Below, piece after piece: positions 11,368-20,089 of a stretch of DNA of 64,000 nt (position 1 is its first letter; each line of letters begins with the position of its first letter). Origin of the DNA: Dehalogenimonas sp. THU2 (lineage in GTDB: Bacteria > Chloroflexota > Dehalococcoidia > Dehalococcoidales > Dehalococcoidaceae); NCBI RefSeq assembly GCF_039749495.1, contig NZ_JBDLLU010000003.1, positions 62,001-126,000 on the forward strand, given 5' to 3'. A program made the translations under genes and the position numbers. The notes under the pieces were generated by a model. It searched no databases. It was not told the DNA's origin and saw only the letters and a program-made list of their open reading frames with translations.

Positions 11368-11958
11368 ATGACTGAAGTTACGGCCATTCCGGAGTACTAC
11401 CTGACCCCGGGACATATCAGTGAATTTGCGTCCAACATCAAGGCGATGCATGGTGTGGACGCCAATATGTGTTTCCAATGCAGCAAGTGTACCAGCGGCT
11501 GTCCCCTGGCCGAATTCATGGATATGACCCCAACACAGGTGATCCACGCCGTCCGGCTGGGTCTCAAGGATGTCGTCCTCAACACCAACACCTACTGGCT
11601 TTGCGTGGCTTGCGGTACCTGTACCGGCCGTTGTCCTCAGGAGACGGGTCTGCTCAAGATCATGGATGCGCTGGCCAATATCGCCATCCGCGAGGGTATC
11701 ACGCCCAGGGAACCGGCGATAGCTGAGTTCTACAAGACCGGCCTTTCCAATATCAAACGCTTCGGCATGATGTATGAAGCCGGCGTGGCCGGCATGTTGA
11801 GCCTCAAGACCGGCACTCTTGGCCGGGATATGGGCATGGGTGTTCGCATGCTCCAAAAGGGTAAGCTTGATTTGGTTCCCCACTTCCAGAATTCCGGCGA
11901 GATGAAAAAACTGTTCAAAAAAGTGGCAAAAAAAGAGCAGGAGATGGCCGGGTCATGA
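11368..11958 (+). CDS. hdrC: Heterodisulfide reductase subunit C homologue
   Basis: Two [4Fe-4S] ferredoxin motifs, CFQCSKCTSGCP (residues 35-46) and CVACGTCTGRCP (about 79-90), are followed by a helical C-terminus. HdrC wires the flavin subunit HdrA to HdrB. It is the first gene of a tight operon with hdrB (four-base ATGA overlap), hdrA, mvhD and a Vhu hydrogenase. In methanogens this assembly couples H2 oxidation to heterodisulfide and ferredoxin reduction by bifurcation. Dehalococcoidia lack that disulfide, so the high-potential acceptor here is unknown. Confidence 0.93.
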   Translation: MTEVTAIPEYYLTPGHISEFASNIKAMHGVDANMCFQCSKCTSGCPLAEFMDMTPTQVIHAVRLGLKDVVLNTNTYWLCVACGTCTGRCPQETGLLKIMDALANIAIREGITPREPAIAEFYKTGLSNIKRFGMMYEAGVAGMLSLKTGTLGRDMGMGVRMLQKGKLDLVPHFQNSGEMKKLFKKVAKKEQEMAGS

Positions 11959-12821
11959 AGTACGCTTATTACAACAGCTGCTCCCTTCGCTCCACCGGCA
12001 AAGAATACAACAACTCTTTACAGCACGTTTTCAAGGCTTTGGACATTGAACTCGAGGAACCCAAAAACTGGATATGCTGCGGCTCGACGCTGGCGCACAA
12101 CGCTTCGGTGCTGCTGGCGGATATCCTGCCGCTAAAGAATCTCGCCGAGATCGACAAGATGGGCCTCAAAGAAGTCATGGTCCCGTGCACCGCCTGTTAT
12201 AACCGCTTTAAAATCGCCCAGTCTGAAGAAAAGGGTGATCTGCGCCTCGAGCATGAGATAGAGGCGATTATCGAGCATAAATTTGAACGCCCGGTGTCGG
12301 TGCTGCACCCGCTGGAGATTCTCGCCTCGGAGGAGAACCTTGCCCGGCTGAAAAGCCTGGTTAAACGCGATCTGTCCCATCTGAAAGTGGTCAGCTACTA
12401 CGGCTGCCTGCTCGTGCGTCCTCATAAGGAAACCGGGTTCAAGGATAACCCGGAATACCCGGTGACCATGGACAGGATACTTAACGCCGTGGGCATCCAG
12501 ACCTTGGACTGGTCCCACAAGGTGGAATGCTGCGGCGGTTCCCTTGCCATAACCCGGCCTGACGCCGTGATGAAACTGACATCCAAGATTCTGGACGACG
12601 CGATGGCGGTCGGCGCCGTGGCGGTGGCGGTACCCTGCACCTTCTGTCAATTGAACCTCGATATCCGGCAGGAAGATCTGGCCAAACAGGGCAAAGTCTA
12701 CGATATGCCGGTTTATTATTTTACAGAACTCATTGCCCTGGCTCTCGGGGTGCCGGAAAAGGACCTGATGCTGGGCAAGCATTTTGTCGAATCTGAAAAA
12801 GTTCTGGCGAGGACGACCTAG
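11955..12821 (+). CDS. hdrB: Heterodisulfide reductase subunit B homologue
   Basis: Two CCG domains are visible: ICCGSTLAHN with downstream PCTACYNR, and ECCGGSLAIT with PCTFCQLNLD. In methanogen HdrB these bind two non-cubane [4Fe-4S] clusters that cleave the disulfide. Both full cysteine sets appear present, so catalysis rather than a purely structural role is likely. At 288 aa it is of normal length. It overlaps hdrC by four bases, indicating translational coupling, and is followed after one base by hdrA. Confidence 0.93.
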   Translation: MKYAYYNSCSLRSTGKEYNNSLQHVFKALDIELEEPKNWICCGSTLAHNASVLLADILPLKNLAEIDKMGLKEVMVPCTACYNRFKIAQSEEKGDLRLEHEIEAIIEHKFERPVSVLHPLEILASEENLARLKSLVKRDLSHLKVVSYYGCLLVRPHKETGFKDNPEYPVTMDRILNAVGIQTLDWSHKVECCGGSLAITRPDAVMKLTSKILDDAMAVGAVAVAVPCTFCQLNLDIRQEDLAKQGKVYDMPVYYFTELIALALGVPEKDLMLGKHFVESEKVLARTT

Positions 12822-12822
12822 C

Positions 12823-15800
12823 ATGGTGGATAAGACCAAAATCGGATCCGCGCTGGTGATCGGCGGCGGTGTCGGCGGCATGCAGACGGCGCTTGATCTG
12901 GCCGAGGCCGGCATCAAGGTTTATCTGTTGGATGAGGCGCCGGCTATCGGTGGCAAGATGGTCCAGCTGGACAAGACCTTCCCCACCAACGATTGCGCCA
13001 TGTGTACGGTATCGCCCCGGCTGGTAAGTATCGATCGGCACCTCAATATCGAGCTCATCACCAACGCTCATGTGTTGAGTTACCAGGGCGAGGCCGGCAA
13101 TTACCGGGTGAAAGTCCTTAAAAAAGCCCGGTTTGTCGATGAATCCAAGTGCACCGGGTGCAATGTCTGTATCGAAAAATGCCCGGCCAAAACGGCCAAC
13201 GAATTTGACCACGGTCTGTCCAAGCGTAAGGCTATCTATACCCTCTACGCCCAGGGGGTGCCTAACGTGCCCGCCATCAACAAGGACAGCTGTATCTACT
13301 TTAAAAAGGGCAAGGGCTGCCGCGCCTGTGAAAAGTTCTGCGAGGCCGGGGCGATCCTCCTGGATCAGCAGGATGAAGAACTTGAACTCAATGTCGGCGC
13401 CGTGGTGCTGGCCCCGGGTTACGATCTCTTCGATGCCGCAGAAAAGCCCCAACTGGGCTACGGGCGCTATCCGGATGTGCTTACCAGTCTCCAGTTCGAG
13501 CGCATGCTTTCGGCCTCCGGACCCTTTGCCGGGCAGGTGATGCGCCCTTCCAACAAACAGTTGCCGCACAAGGTGGCCTTCATCCAGTGTGTCGGTTCCC
13601 GCGAGACATCTGCTGATTTCTGTTCCGCTGTATGCTGCATGTATGCTACCAAAGAGGCACTTATCCTCAAGGAGCACCACCCGGAGATAGACGTCGCCAT
13701 CTTCTACATCGATCTTCGCGCTTACGGCAAGGGTTTTGAATCCTATTATGAACGCGCCAAAAAAGCCGGGGTGCGCTACGTCCGCTGCCAGCCATCGTCG
13801 CTCAAACAGATACCGTCTAATAACGAAGTCCTTATCCGCTACCAGGACAAACAGGGCCGTTTGCAGGAAGAGAACTTTGAACTGGTGATGCTGTCCTGCG
13901 GCCTCAGGCCGGCCAAAGCGGGTCAGGCACTGGCTGATGTATTCGATGTCAGGTTGACCTCCGACGGCTTTTGCCTGACCGACGGTTTGGATCCGGTTGG
14001 TACCTCCAAAGAGGGCATCTATGCCGTCGGAGCGTTCACCGGACCCAAGGATATTCCGGATACGGTGATCCAGGCCGGAGCGGCGGCTTCACGGGTGCTG
14101 GCGCTATTAGCTGAAAAGAGAGGCGAACTGCTGACCGAGCGAACTTATCCCGAGGAGAGATCTTCGGTTGACGCCTCGCTACGCATCGGCGTTTTCGTCT
14201 GTCACTGCGGTAAGAACATCTCCTCGGTGGTCAACATACCTGAAGTCGTCGATTATGCCGGGACTATCCCTGACGTGGCCTACGTCACCGATACCCTCTT
14301 TGCCTGCGCCACCGATGCCGGAGAGAAGATCAAGCAGGCCATCATCGAGCATGAACTGAACCGGGTGATCATCGCCGCCTGCACCCCCCGCACCCATGAG
14401 GGCCTTTTCCAGGACACCATGCGTGAGGTGGGACTCAATCCCTACCTCATGGAGATAGCCAATATCCGCAACCAGTGCTCCTGGGTGCACATGAACCAGC
14501 CGGTCGAAGCCACCGCCAAGGCAAAAGACATAATCCGGCTGGCAGCCGTTAAGGTTTCCCACCTGAAACCGCTCTACCCGGGTAATGTACCTGTGTCCAA
14601 TGACGGATTGGTCATCGGCGGTGGGTTGGCCGGCATGACAGCGGCGCTAGGTCTGGCCGATGCCGGTTACAAAACCTGGCTGCTGGAAAAATCCGATGAG
14701 CTGGGCGGTAACTTAAAGAGAGTGAAGTTCGGCGAGCCCAGTGAGGAACCACAGGCCAAGCTCAGGGAGTTGGTCGAACGGATCAAGCTCCATCCGAATA
14801 TCGAATTGCAATATAACGCGGCGGTGACGGCCTTCGAAGGATCGGCTGGCAATTTCGTGGTGGATTTTGAGACCGCCGGAGAAAAACGGCAGGTCAAAGC
14901 CGGCGCGGTTATCGTAGCCACCGGCGCCTCCGAGCATCAGCCGGTCGAGTACCTGTACGGACAAAACGACAGGGTCGTTACCCAGCTGGAACTGGAAGAG
15001 AAACTGGCGGTCGAAAAAATCGACGCCCGGACCGTGGTGATGATCCAGTGTGTCGGTTCCCGGGACGATGCCCATCCTTATTGCAGCCGTTTATGCTGCG
15101 TTCAGGCGATCAAGAATGCCATCAAGCTCAAGGCACGTCAGCCGGAGACGGAGGTGTTTATCCTCTACCGGGACATCAGGGCTTACAGCCTCCATGAGGC
15201 TGAATACAGCCGTGCCCGTAAACTGGGGGTGCGTTTCCTGCGGTATGATGCTGATCAAAAGCCGGTGGTGACCGCAGACGGCGGTAAACTCAAGGTATCG
15301 GTCGTCGATCCGGTATTGAAGGCTAAACTAAGCATTCCTGCTGATCTGCTGGTACTGTCCGCCGGAGTCGTGCCCGACGCCGAACAGGGACTGGCCAAGC
15401 TCATGAAGTTGCCGCACTCCGAGGACGGCTTTCTGATGGAGGCGCATATCAAACTCAGGCCGGTGGAATCCCCGGTTGAAGGCGTTTTTCTGGCTGGACT
15501 GGCTCATAGCCCGAAACTGGCCGATGAATCTATCGCGCAGGCCGGCGCTGCAGCCGCCAAAGCCGCTGCCATTCTTTCCAGGAATACTATCCAACTTGAA
15601 GCCTGCGTTTCGGAAGTGCTTGATGAAAATTGCGACGGTTGCGCTTATTGCGTCGATCCCTGTCCTTATGACGCGATAAAACTCATAGAGTACGCCTCCA
15701 AAGGCGCCTTGAAGAAAACGGTTGAACCTGATCCGGCCAAATGCCACGGCTGCGGTGTCTGCATGGCTACCTGCCCCAAGAAAGGCATCATGGTAAAAAA

Positions 15801-15855
15801 CTTCTACCTGGATGAATTGTCGGATATGGTGGCGACAATTCTGACACCGGCATAA
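12823..15855 (+). CDS. hdrA: Double-module HdrA (FAD/Fe-S electron-bifurcating subunit)
   Basis: This 1,010-aa protein is two HdrA halves in one chain. Module 1 starts directly with an FAD-binding motif (LVIGGGVGGM, residues 11-20) and a ferredoxin segment (CTGCNVCIEKCP near 110, CRACEKFC near 166). Module 2 starts with the CHCG domain (IGVFVCHCG near 455), then a second FAD motif (VIGGGLAGM near 600) and two C-terminal ferredoxin motifs (CDGCAYCVDPCP, CHGCGVCMATCP near 935-985). Canonical HdrA is about 650 aa with one FAD. The ATG at 12823 follows the hdrB stop by one base; an upstream start at 12784 would lie inside hdrB. Which flavin bifurcates cannot be told by eye. Confidence 0.92.
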   Translation: MVDKTKIGSALVIGGGVGGMQTALDLAEAGIKVYLLDEAPAIGGKMVQLDKTFPTNDCAMCTVSPRLVSIDRHLNIELITNAHVLSYQGEAGNYRVKVLKKARFVDESKCTGCNVCIEKCPAKTANEFDHGLSKRKAIYTLYAQGVPNVPAINKDSCIYFKKGKGCRACEKFCEAGAILLDQQDEELELNVGAVVLAPGYDLFDAAEKPQLGYGRYPDVLTSLQFERMLSASGPFAGQVMRPSNKQLPHKVAFIQCVGSRETSADFCSAVCCMYATKEALILKEHHPEIDVAIFYIDLRAYGKGFESYYERAKKAGVRYVRCQPSSLKQIPSNNEVLIRYQDKQGRLQEENFELVMLSCGLRPAKAGQALADVFDVRLTSDGFCLTDGLDPVGTSKEGIYAVGAFTGPKDIPDTVIQAGAAASRVLALLAEKRGELLTERTYPEERSSVDASLRIGVFVCHCGKNISSVVNIPEVVDYAGTIPDVAYVTDTLFACATDAGEKIKQAIIEHELNRVIIAACTPRTHEGLFQDTMREVGLNPYLMEIANIRNQCSWVHMNQPVEATAKAKDIIRLAAVKVSHLKPLYPGNVPVSNDGLVIGGGLAGMTAALGLADAGYKTWLLEKSDELGGNLKRVKFGEPSEEPQAKLRELVERIKLHPNIELQYNAAVTAFEGSAGNFVVDFETAGEKRQVKAGAVIVATGASEHQPVEYLYGQNDRVVTQLELEEKLAVEKIDARTVVMIQCVGSRDDAHPYCSRLCCVQAIKNAIKLKARQPETEVFILYRDIRAYSLHEAEYSRARKLGVRFLRYDADQKPVVTADGGKLKVSVVDPVLKAKLSIPADLLVLSAGVVPDAEQGLAKLMKLPHSEDGFLMEAHIKLRPVESPVEGVFLAGLAHSPKLADESIAQAGAAAAKAAAILSRNTIQLEACVSEVLDENCDGCAYCVDPCPYDAIKLIEYASKGALKKTVEPDPAKCHGCGVCMATCPKKGIMVKNFYLDELSDMVATILTPA

Positions 15856-15869
15856 AGGAACGATAAATT

Positions 15870-16322
15870 ATGAGTACGATGACGTCAACCGGCGCCGCTG
15901 ATGCCCCCGCCGATACCGGATACCAACCGCTGATCATCTGTTTCGCTTGCAACTGGTGTTCCTACGCGGCGGCGGATCTGGCCGGGGTTTCGCGCATCCA
16001 GTATCCGCCCAACGTTCGGATCATCCGGGTGATGTGCTCCGGCATGGTTCACCCCAATCTGGTGATCGATGCCCTCACCAAGGGCGCCGACGGCGTGCTG
16101 ATGTGCGGCTGCCATCCCGGTGACTGTCATTACCGTGAAGGCAATCTCAAGGCGGAGTCGCGGGCGGAAGCCATTAAATTGATGTTGCAGGACTTCGGGC
16201 TGGAAGAAGAACGGTACCGCCTGGAATGGGTTTCGGCCTCTGAGGGCGCCCGTTTCGCCCAGGTGGTTACCGATATGGTGGCCCAACTGAAGGCGTTAGG
16301 CCCAAGCCCGTACCGGATGTAA
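15870..16322 (+). CDS. mvhD: MvhD/FlpD-type [2Fe-2S] linker protein
   Basis: MvhD carries electrons from the [NiFe]-hydrogenase to HdrA. Its family cysteines are visible: ICFACNWCSYAAADLAG (residues about 22-38), MCSGMVHP and CGCHPGDCHY. At 150 aa it is standard, with a slightly extended, low-complexity N-terminus (STMTSTGAADAPADT). AAAGGAACG precedes the ATG. It sits between hdrA and the hydrogenase genes, as expected for a physical bridge. Confidence 0.93.
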   Translation: MSTMTSTGAADAPADTGYQPLIICFACNWCSYAAADLAGVSRIQYPPNVRIIRVMCSGMVHPNLVIDALTKGADGVLMCGCHPGDCHYREGNLKAESRAEAIKLMLQDFGLEEERYRLEWVSASEGARFAQVVTDMVAQLKALGPSPYRM

Positions 16323-16330
16323 GGAGGAAC

Positions 16331-16513
16331 ATGGAACTCAGCCGCCTGTTCGAAGGAAAGAAATTCATGTGGGACGGCAGGGCCTACGATAACGAGAGTG
16401 CCGCCCGGGAGCAAGCGCAAACGTATAAAGCCGATGGCTTTGAAGTGGGCGAACTTGCTGAAGAAGGTAAATACTACCTGTTCACTCGCCGGGTGGTCGT
16501 CAGTGTCCCTTAA
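16331..16513 (+). CDS. 60-aa protein within the hdr-vhu operon
   Basis: I do not recognise a named family. The protein is small and soluble, with mixed charge: MELSRLFEGKKFMWDGRAYD, an Ala/Gln-rich helix (ESAAREQAQTYKADG) and a C-terminal strand pair ending YYLFTRRVVV. AAGGAGGAAC immediately before the ATG is the best ribosome-binding site in the operon, which supports strong translation. The gap to mvhD is eight bases. Its position between mvhD and vhuG suggests an assembly factor or small subunit, which is inference from location only. Confidence 0.75.
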   Translation: MELSRLFEGKKFMWDGRAYDNESAAREQAQTYKADGFEVGELAEEGKYYLFTRRVVVSVP

Positions 16514-16590
16514 CAACCGCTTCGCCGGCCTTCTAGTTAACCGGCTTATGTATCTGGCAGTTAGCAACAAAAAACAAGGAGGATCTGAGC

Positions 16591-17511
16591 ATGGTACGTG
16601 TCGCTGAGGAATGGTTTGCTGTATGCGGCGGCTGCGAAGTGTCCATTTTGGACATCGGAGAGCCGCTCCTTGATCTCTTGCCCAGCCTGGAGTTCGTTCA
16701 TATTCCGGTTTTAATGGATCATAAACTCTTTGGACAGACCGGTGAAAAGACGAAAATGGAAATCCCGGATGCCGATGTCGGCATCATCACCGGCAGTATC
16801 CGCACCCAGGAAAACAAAGAACTGGCTGAGGAAATGCGCCGGAAATGTAAGATTATCATCTCGCTCGGTTCGTGCGCCAACTTCGGCGGCATCCCGGCGA
16901 TGGGTAACATGTATACCAATGCCGAGATCTTCGATACCAACTATCGGAGCGGCTCCAGCACCGAGTTCGGTGAGACCCCCACCCAGAATCTACCGGCTCT
17001 AACTGACCGGGTGTATTCGGTCAACGAAGTTATCAAGGTGGATGTCTCCATCCCGGGTTGCCCGCCTACCCCGGAATGGATCGCCAGCGCCCTGGTCGCT
17101 CTGCTTGAAGGTAAAACATTTAGCCTGCCGGAACGCAGCGTTTGTGACGACTGCCCCACTGTCAGGGAGAAAAAAGCCCAGGTCGACATCCGCCGGCCGC
17201 TTCAGGCCGCGGAATTCACTCCCGGCCGTTACGACAACATGCGTTGCATGAATGAGCAGGGCATCCTCTGCCTGGGTCCGGCCACCCGCACCGGCTGTGG
17301 TGGATCTGAGAAGACCCCGCGCTGCATTAAGGCCTACATGCCCTGCCGCGGCTGCTACGGCCCCATCCGCGCCGGCGCCAACCCCATGGTGGACATGATG
17401 GGCGCCCTGTCATCGGTGGGTCTGGATCCGAAACAGATCGAAGATCGCATGGCCACGTTCAATCGCTTTATCGGCGCCGGGCGTCTGCGCCCCATGCCGG
17501 CCCGCAAATAA
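16591..17511 (+). CDS. vhuG: F420-non-reducing [NiFe]-hydrogenase small subunit (VhuG/MvhG type)
   Basis: The N-terminus has the proximal-cluster motif FAVCGGCEVSI (residues about 9-19). Further Fe-S ligands are at SLGSCANFGG, IPGCPPTPEWI and the C-terminal region with TGCGGSEKTPRCIKAYMPCRGCYGP. The small subunit relays electrons by Fe-S clusters from the NiFe site. There is no twin-arginine signal, so the enzyme is cytoplasmic. AAGGAGGATCTGAGC precedes the ATG. The 77-base gap before it holds a small GCCGG/CCGGC inverted repeat. Confidence 0.93.
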   Translation: MVRVAEEWFAVCGGCEVSILDIGEPLLDLLPSLEFVHIPVLMDHKLFGQTGEKTKMEIPDADVGIITGSIRTQENKELAEEMRRKCKIIISLGSCANFGGIPAMGNMYTNAEIFDTNYRSGSSTEFGETPTQNLPALTDRVYSVNEVIKVDVSIPGCPPTPEWIASALVALLEGKTFSLPERSVCDDCPTVREKKAQVDIRRPLQAAEFTPGRYDNMRCMNEQGILCLGPATRTGCGGSEKTPRCIKAYMPCRGCYGPIRAGANPMVDMMGALSSVGLDPKQIEDRMATFNRFIGAGRLRPMPARK

Positions 17512-17532
17512 TGGTAAAAGGAAAGAAATAGT

Positions 17533-18975
17533 ATGAAAGAAATCGTTATTCAACCGGTTTCCCGTATCGAAGGCGGGGCCAAGATAACCATTAAGCTGGA
17601 CGACAACGGTAATGTGGATGACGCCCAGGTAAATATCCTGGAACTTCGCGGCTTCGAGCGCTTCTGCATCGGGCGTCCGGTAGAGGAAATGCCCCGCATC
17701 ACCACCCGCATCTGCGGCGTCTGCCCCTGGTCTCACCACCTGGCATCCGCCAAAGCCTGCGACGCTGTCTTCGGCGTCACCCCACCCCCGGCCGGACGGA
17801 AACTTCGTGAGTTGTGCAACAGTATCGCCTACATGGAAGAGCACATCCTTCACTTCTACTTCCTGGGCGGCGGCGACTTCGTGATGGGCCCCGATGCCGA
17901 TTACGCGGTCAGGAATGTATTCGGTATCGCCCAGAAATTGCCGGATGTCGCCCGTAACGTGGTAAAGGTACGCCACATGTGCGCTCATATGCTGGAGATC
18001 ATTGCCGGCAAGTCCATTCACCCTGCGGCGGCGGTCCCCGGCGGCTTCTCCAAACCCCTGATGGAAGAAGAGCGCAAGAAGCTCATTCCCATGGCGCAGG
18101 AAGCCTTCGAACTGGCTAAATTCTCCATCGACTACGCCAAGAAGAACATCTTCCCGGCTTACATCGAAGCTGTCAAAACGGTAGGCGTCATCAAGACCGG
18201 CTTCCTGGGTACGGTTAAAGACGACGGGACCATGGATCTCTACGACGGCAAACTGCGCATGATGGACGCGGAAGGCAAATACGAAGACTTTGAAGCCAAA
18301 GACTACCTTGACTACATCTCGGAGCACATCGAATCGTGGACCTACGTCAAATTCCCCTATAACAAGAAATGGGGCGAGTTCTCCATGGATCCCGAAAATC
18401 CGACCGGTATCTACCGCGTAAACACCCTGGCCCGCATGAACGTGGCTGATAAACTGAGCACTCCGCTGGCCCAGGCTGAATTGGAAGAGTTCCGCGCCGC
18501 CTTCGGCCGCCCGGCGCAGGCAACGCTGCTGTACCATTGGGCGCGCCTGATAGAAATTCTCTATAATGCCGAGAAGACGCTCGAACTACTCAACGATCCT
18601 GAAATCACCAGCACCAAGACCCGGGTGCCGGTAACTCCCCGGGCCGCCAGGGGCGTGGGCTGCACCGAAGCCCCCCGCGGCACCCTCATCCATGATTACA
18701 CCACGGATGAGAACGGTCTGGTGACCGCGGCCAATCTGATCGTGGCTACTTGCCAGAATAACGCCCCGATCAACATGTCGGTCAAACAGGCCGCCAAGCT
18801 GCTGATCAAGGACGGCAAGTACGATCAGGGCATCCTGAACATGGTAGAGATGACCATCCGCGCGTACGATCCCTGTTTGTCCTGCGCCAGTCACGACCTG
18901 AACGGTCAGCTGGGCTGCAAACTGGATATCGTCGGCGCTGACGGAAAACTTATCGAGACACTGTCCAACCACTAA
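17533..18975 (+). CDS. vhuA: F420-non-reducing [NiFe]-hydrogenase large subunit (VhuA/MvhA type)
   Basis: The NiFe active-site ligands are RICGVC (C61, C64) and DPCLSC (C448, C451), with H454 closing the motif. The position that is selenocysteine in some Vhu enzymes is an ordinary TGT/TGC cysteine here. A 26-residue extension after H454 (DLNGQLGCKLDIVG...) should be removed by the adjacent protease when nickel is inserted. At 480 aa it is complete. The stop codon overlaps the ATG of the protease gene by one base. Confidence 0.95.
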   Translation: MKEIVIQPVSRIEGGAKITIKLDDNGNVDDAQVNILELRGFERFCIGRPVEEMPRITTRICGVCPWSHHLASAKACDAVFGVTPPPAGRKLRELCNSIAYMEEHILHFYFLGGGDFVMGPDADYAVRNVFGIAQKLPDVARNVVKVRHMCAHMLEIIAGKSIHPAAAVPGGFSKPLMEEERKKLIPMAQEAFELAKFSIDYAKKNIFPAYIEAVKTVGVIKTGFLGTVKDDGTMDLYDGKLRMMDAEGKYEDFEAKDYLDYISEHIESWTYVKFPYNKKWGEFSMDPENPTGIYRVNTLARMNVADKLSTPLAQAELEEFRAAFGRPAQATLLYHWARLIEILYNAEKTLELLNDPEITSTKTRVPVTPRAARGVGCTEAPRGTLIHDYTTDENGLVTAANLIVATCQNNAPINMSVKQAAKLLIKDGKYDQGILNMVEMTIRAYDPCLSCASHDLNGQLGCKLDIVGADGKLIETLSNH

Positions 18976-19469
18976 TGGAATACATGCCGGATTACTACCG
19001 CAGGGACCTCCTGATATTGGGAGTGGGTAATCCGCTCTTCGGTGACGATGGATTTGGCCCGGCCGTGGCGGACGAACTGGAACGCCGCGGCCGGGTGCCG
19101 TCTTTTGCGGCAGTGCTCGATGTGGGTACCGGGGTACGGGAGATACTATTCGATCTCATCCTGGCCACCGAGCGCCCGCGGGAAGTGGTCATCGTGGACG
19201 CTCTGGACTGCGGACGGGAACCGGGGGAGATCTTCAAGGTGATGATCGATGAGGTGCCCGCCATAAAAAGTCATGACTTCTCGCTGCACCTTGCCCCGAG
19301 CTTGAACCTGCTGAAAGAACTACGGGATAACGCCGGAGTGACGGTGACCATCCTGGCCGCCCAGCCGGAACCAATACCGGAGATGGTCACCGGCGGTTTA
19401 TCCACCGCGGCGCAAAAAGCGGTACAGGAAGCCTCCGACTACATCGAAGCGAATTACTTCAAGACCTGA
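18975..19469 (+). CDS. Hydrogenase maturation protease (HycI/FrhD family)
   Basis: The LGVGNPLFGDDGFGPAV motif (residues about 15-31) has the conserved GNxLxxDDG signature. The following Asp (VIVDALDCG) is the usual nickel-sensing position. These enzymes cleave the C-terminal extension of the large subunit after nickel insertion. Its stop-start overlap with vhuA suggests stoichiometric production for that substrate. At 164 aa it is of normal length. It is the last gene of the operon. Confidence 0.92.
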   Translation: MEYMPDYYRRDLLILGVGNPLFGDDGFGPAVADELERRGRVPSFAAVLDVGTGVREILFDLILATERPREVVIVDALDCGREPGEIFKVMIDEVPAIKSHDFSLHLAPSLNLLKELRDNAGVTVTILAAQPEPIPEMVTGGLSTAAQKAVQEASDYIEANYFKT

Positions 19470-19489
19470 AATTCTTCCCAAGTAGTAAG

Positions 19490-19549
19490 GGCACGGCACG
19501 CCGTGTCCTCCCCGTTCGTCAACTTGTAGGGGCGAGGCATGCCTCGCCC
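19490..19549. repeat. REP-like palindromic intergenic repeats
   Basis: Two palindromic units stand side by side. One is a GGCACGGC/GCCGTG(T)CC inverted repeat near 19492-19508. The other is a perfect 20-base palindrome at 19530-19549, each half reading GGGCGAGGCA. Such GC-rich units are dispersed in many bacterial genomes. They follow the hydrogenase operon and may also act as its transcript end. Confidence 0.65.
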
Positions 19550-19585
19550 GCCCGATCGTCGCCTTTACGACAATACCCCCGCCCG

Positions 19586-19660
19586 GCACCAATTCGCGTC
19601 TCTCCCTTTCGTAAAGGGAGATTAAGAAGGATTTCGTCTCCCACGCCCCCGGCGGCATTC
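19586..19660. repeat. Dispersed intergenic repeat, copy 1 (related to 29370-29455)
   Basis: The stretch begins GGCACCAATTCGCGTCTCTC and contains a perfect hairpin (CTCCCTTT/AAAGGGAG, 19602-19620), then AGATTAAGAAGGATTT. A second copy near 29370 has the same order of words but is interrupted. Confidence 0.55.
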
Positions 19661-19678
19661 AACCGATAAAGACAGATA

Positions 19679-19993
19679 TCAGGCGTTCTCGTCGGACCAG
19701 TTCTGCATGATGCGCTTGATGCGTTCCGCCAGTTTGGGGGAAGATCTCAGCCGCTGGATCAGCACGGGGCAGGCCTCTACCATGGAGTTTTGCACCGCCT
19801 GAGCCATATTGGCCAGCATGCCCTGCATCATGGCGTCATCCGGTATGTTGATGATTCCGCTTTGTTGTTGTGACTCCATCTGGCGGCGGACGTCTTCGGT
19901 GGAAAACCGCATCGGCATGGCGCAGGATTTGTACCAAGGGCATTCCCGGCACTGGGCGATGTTGCTGGCTTCACTGAGAATATCTTCGGTCAT
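19679..19993 (-). CDS. Hypothetical protein with N-terminal Cys cluster (104 aa)
   Basis: No family recognised. A CRECPWYKSC motif at residues 15-24 resembles short Fe-S or zinc sites. The rest is helical and Met/Gln-rich (ESQQQSGIINIPDDAMMQGMLANMAQAVQNSM) with one more cysteine in EACPVLIQRL. GAGGT lies about seven bases before the ATG. A TATAAT-like box occurs about 80 bases upstream (complement of 20075-20080). It stands alone on the minus strand between repeats and the thioredoxin/CcdA pair. Confidence 0.65.
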   Translation of the reverse strand: MTEDILSEASNIAQCRECPWYKSCAMPMRFSTEDVRRQMESQQQSGIINIPDDAMMQGMLANMAQAVQNSMVEACPVLIQRLRSSPKLAERIKRIMQNWSDENA

Positions 19994-20089
19994 AATTTTT
20001 ACCTCGATTGTTTTTGTAATCGTCGCTGCTGACGTCCCCGGCGGAGGCGGCCGGTCGCGTTGGACTACATCTAATTATACACCATGCGG

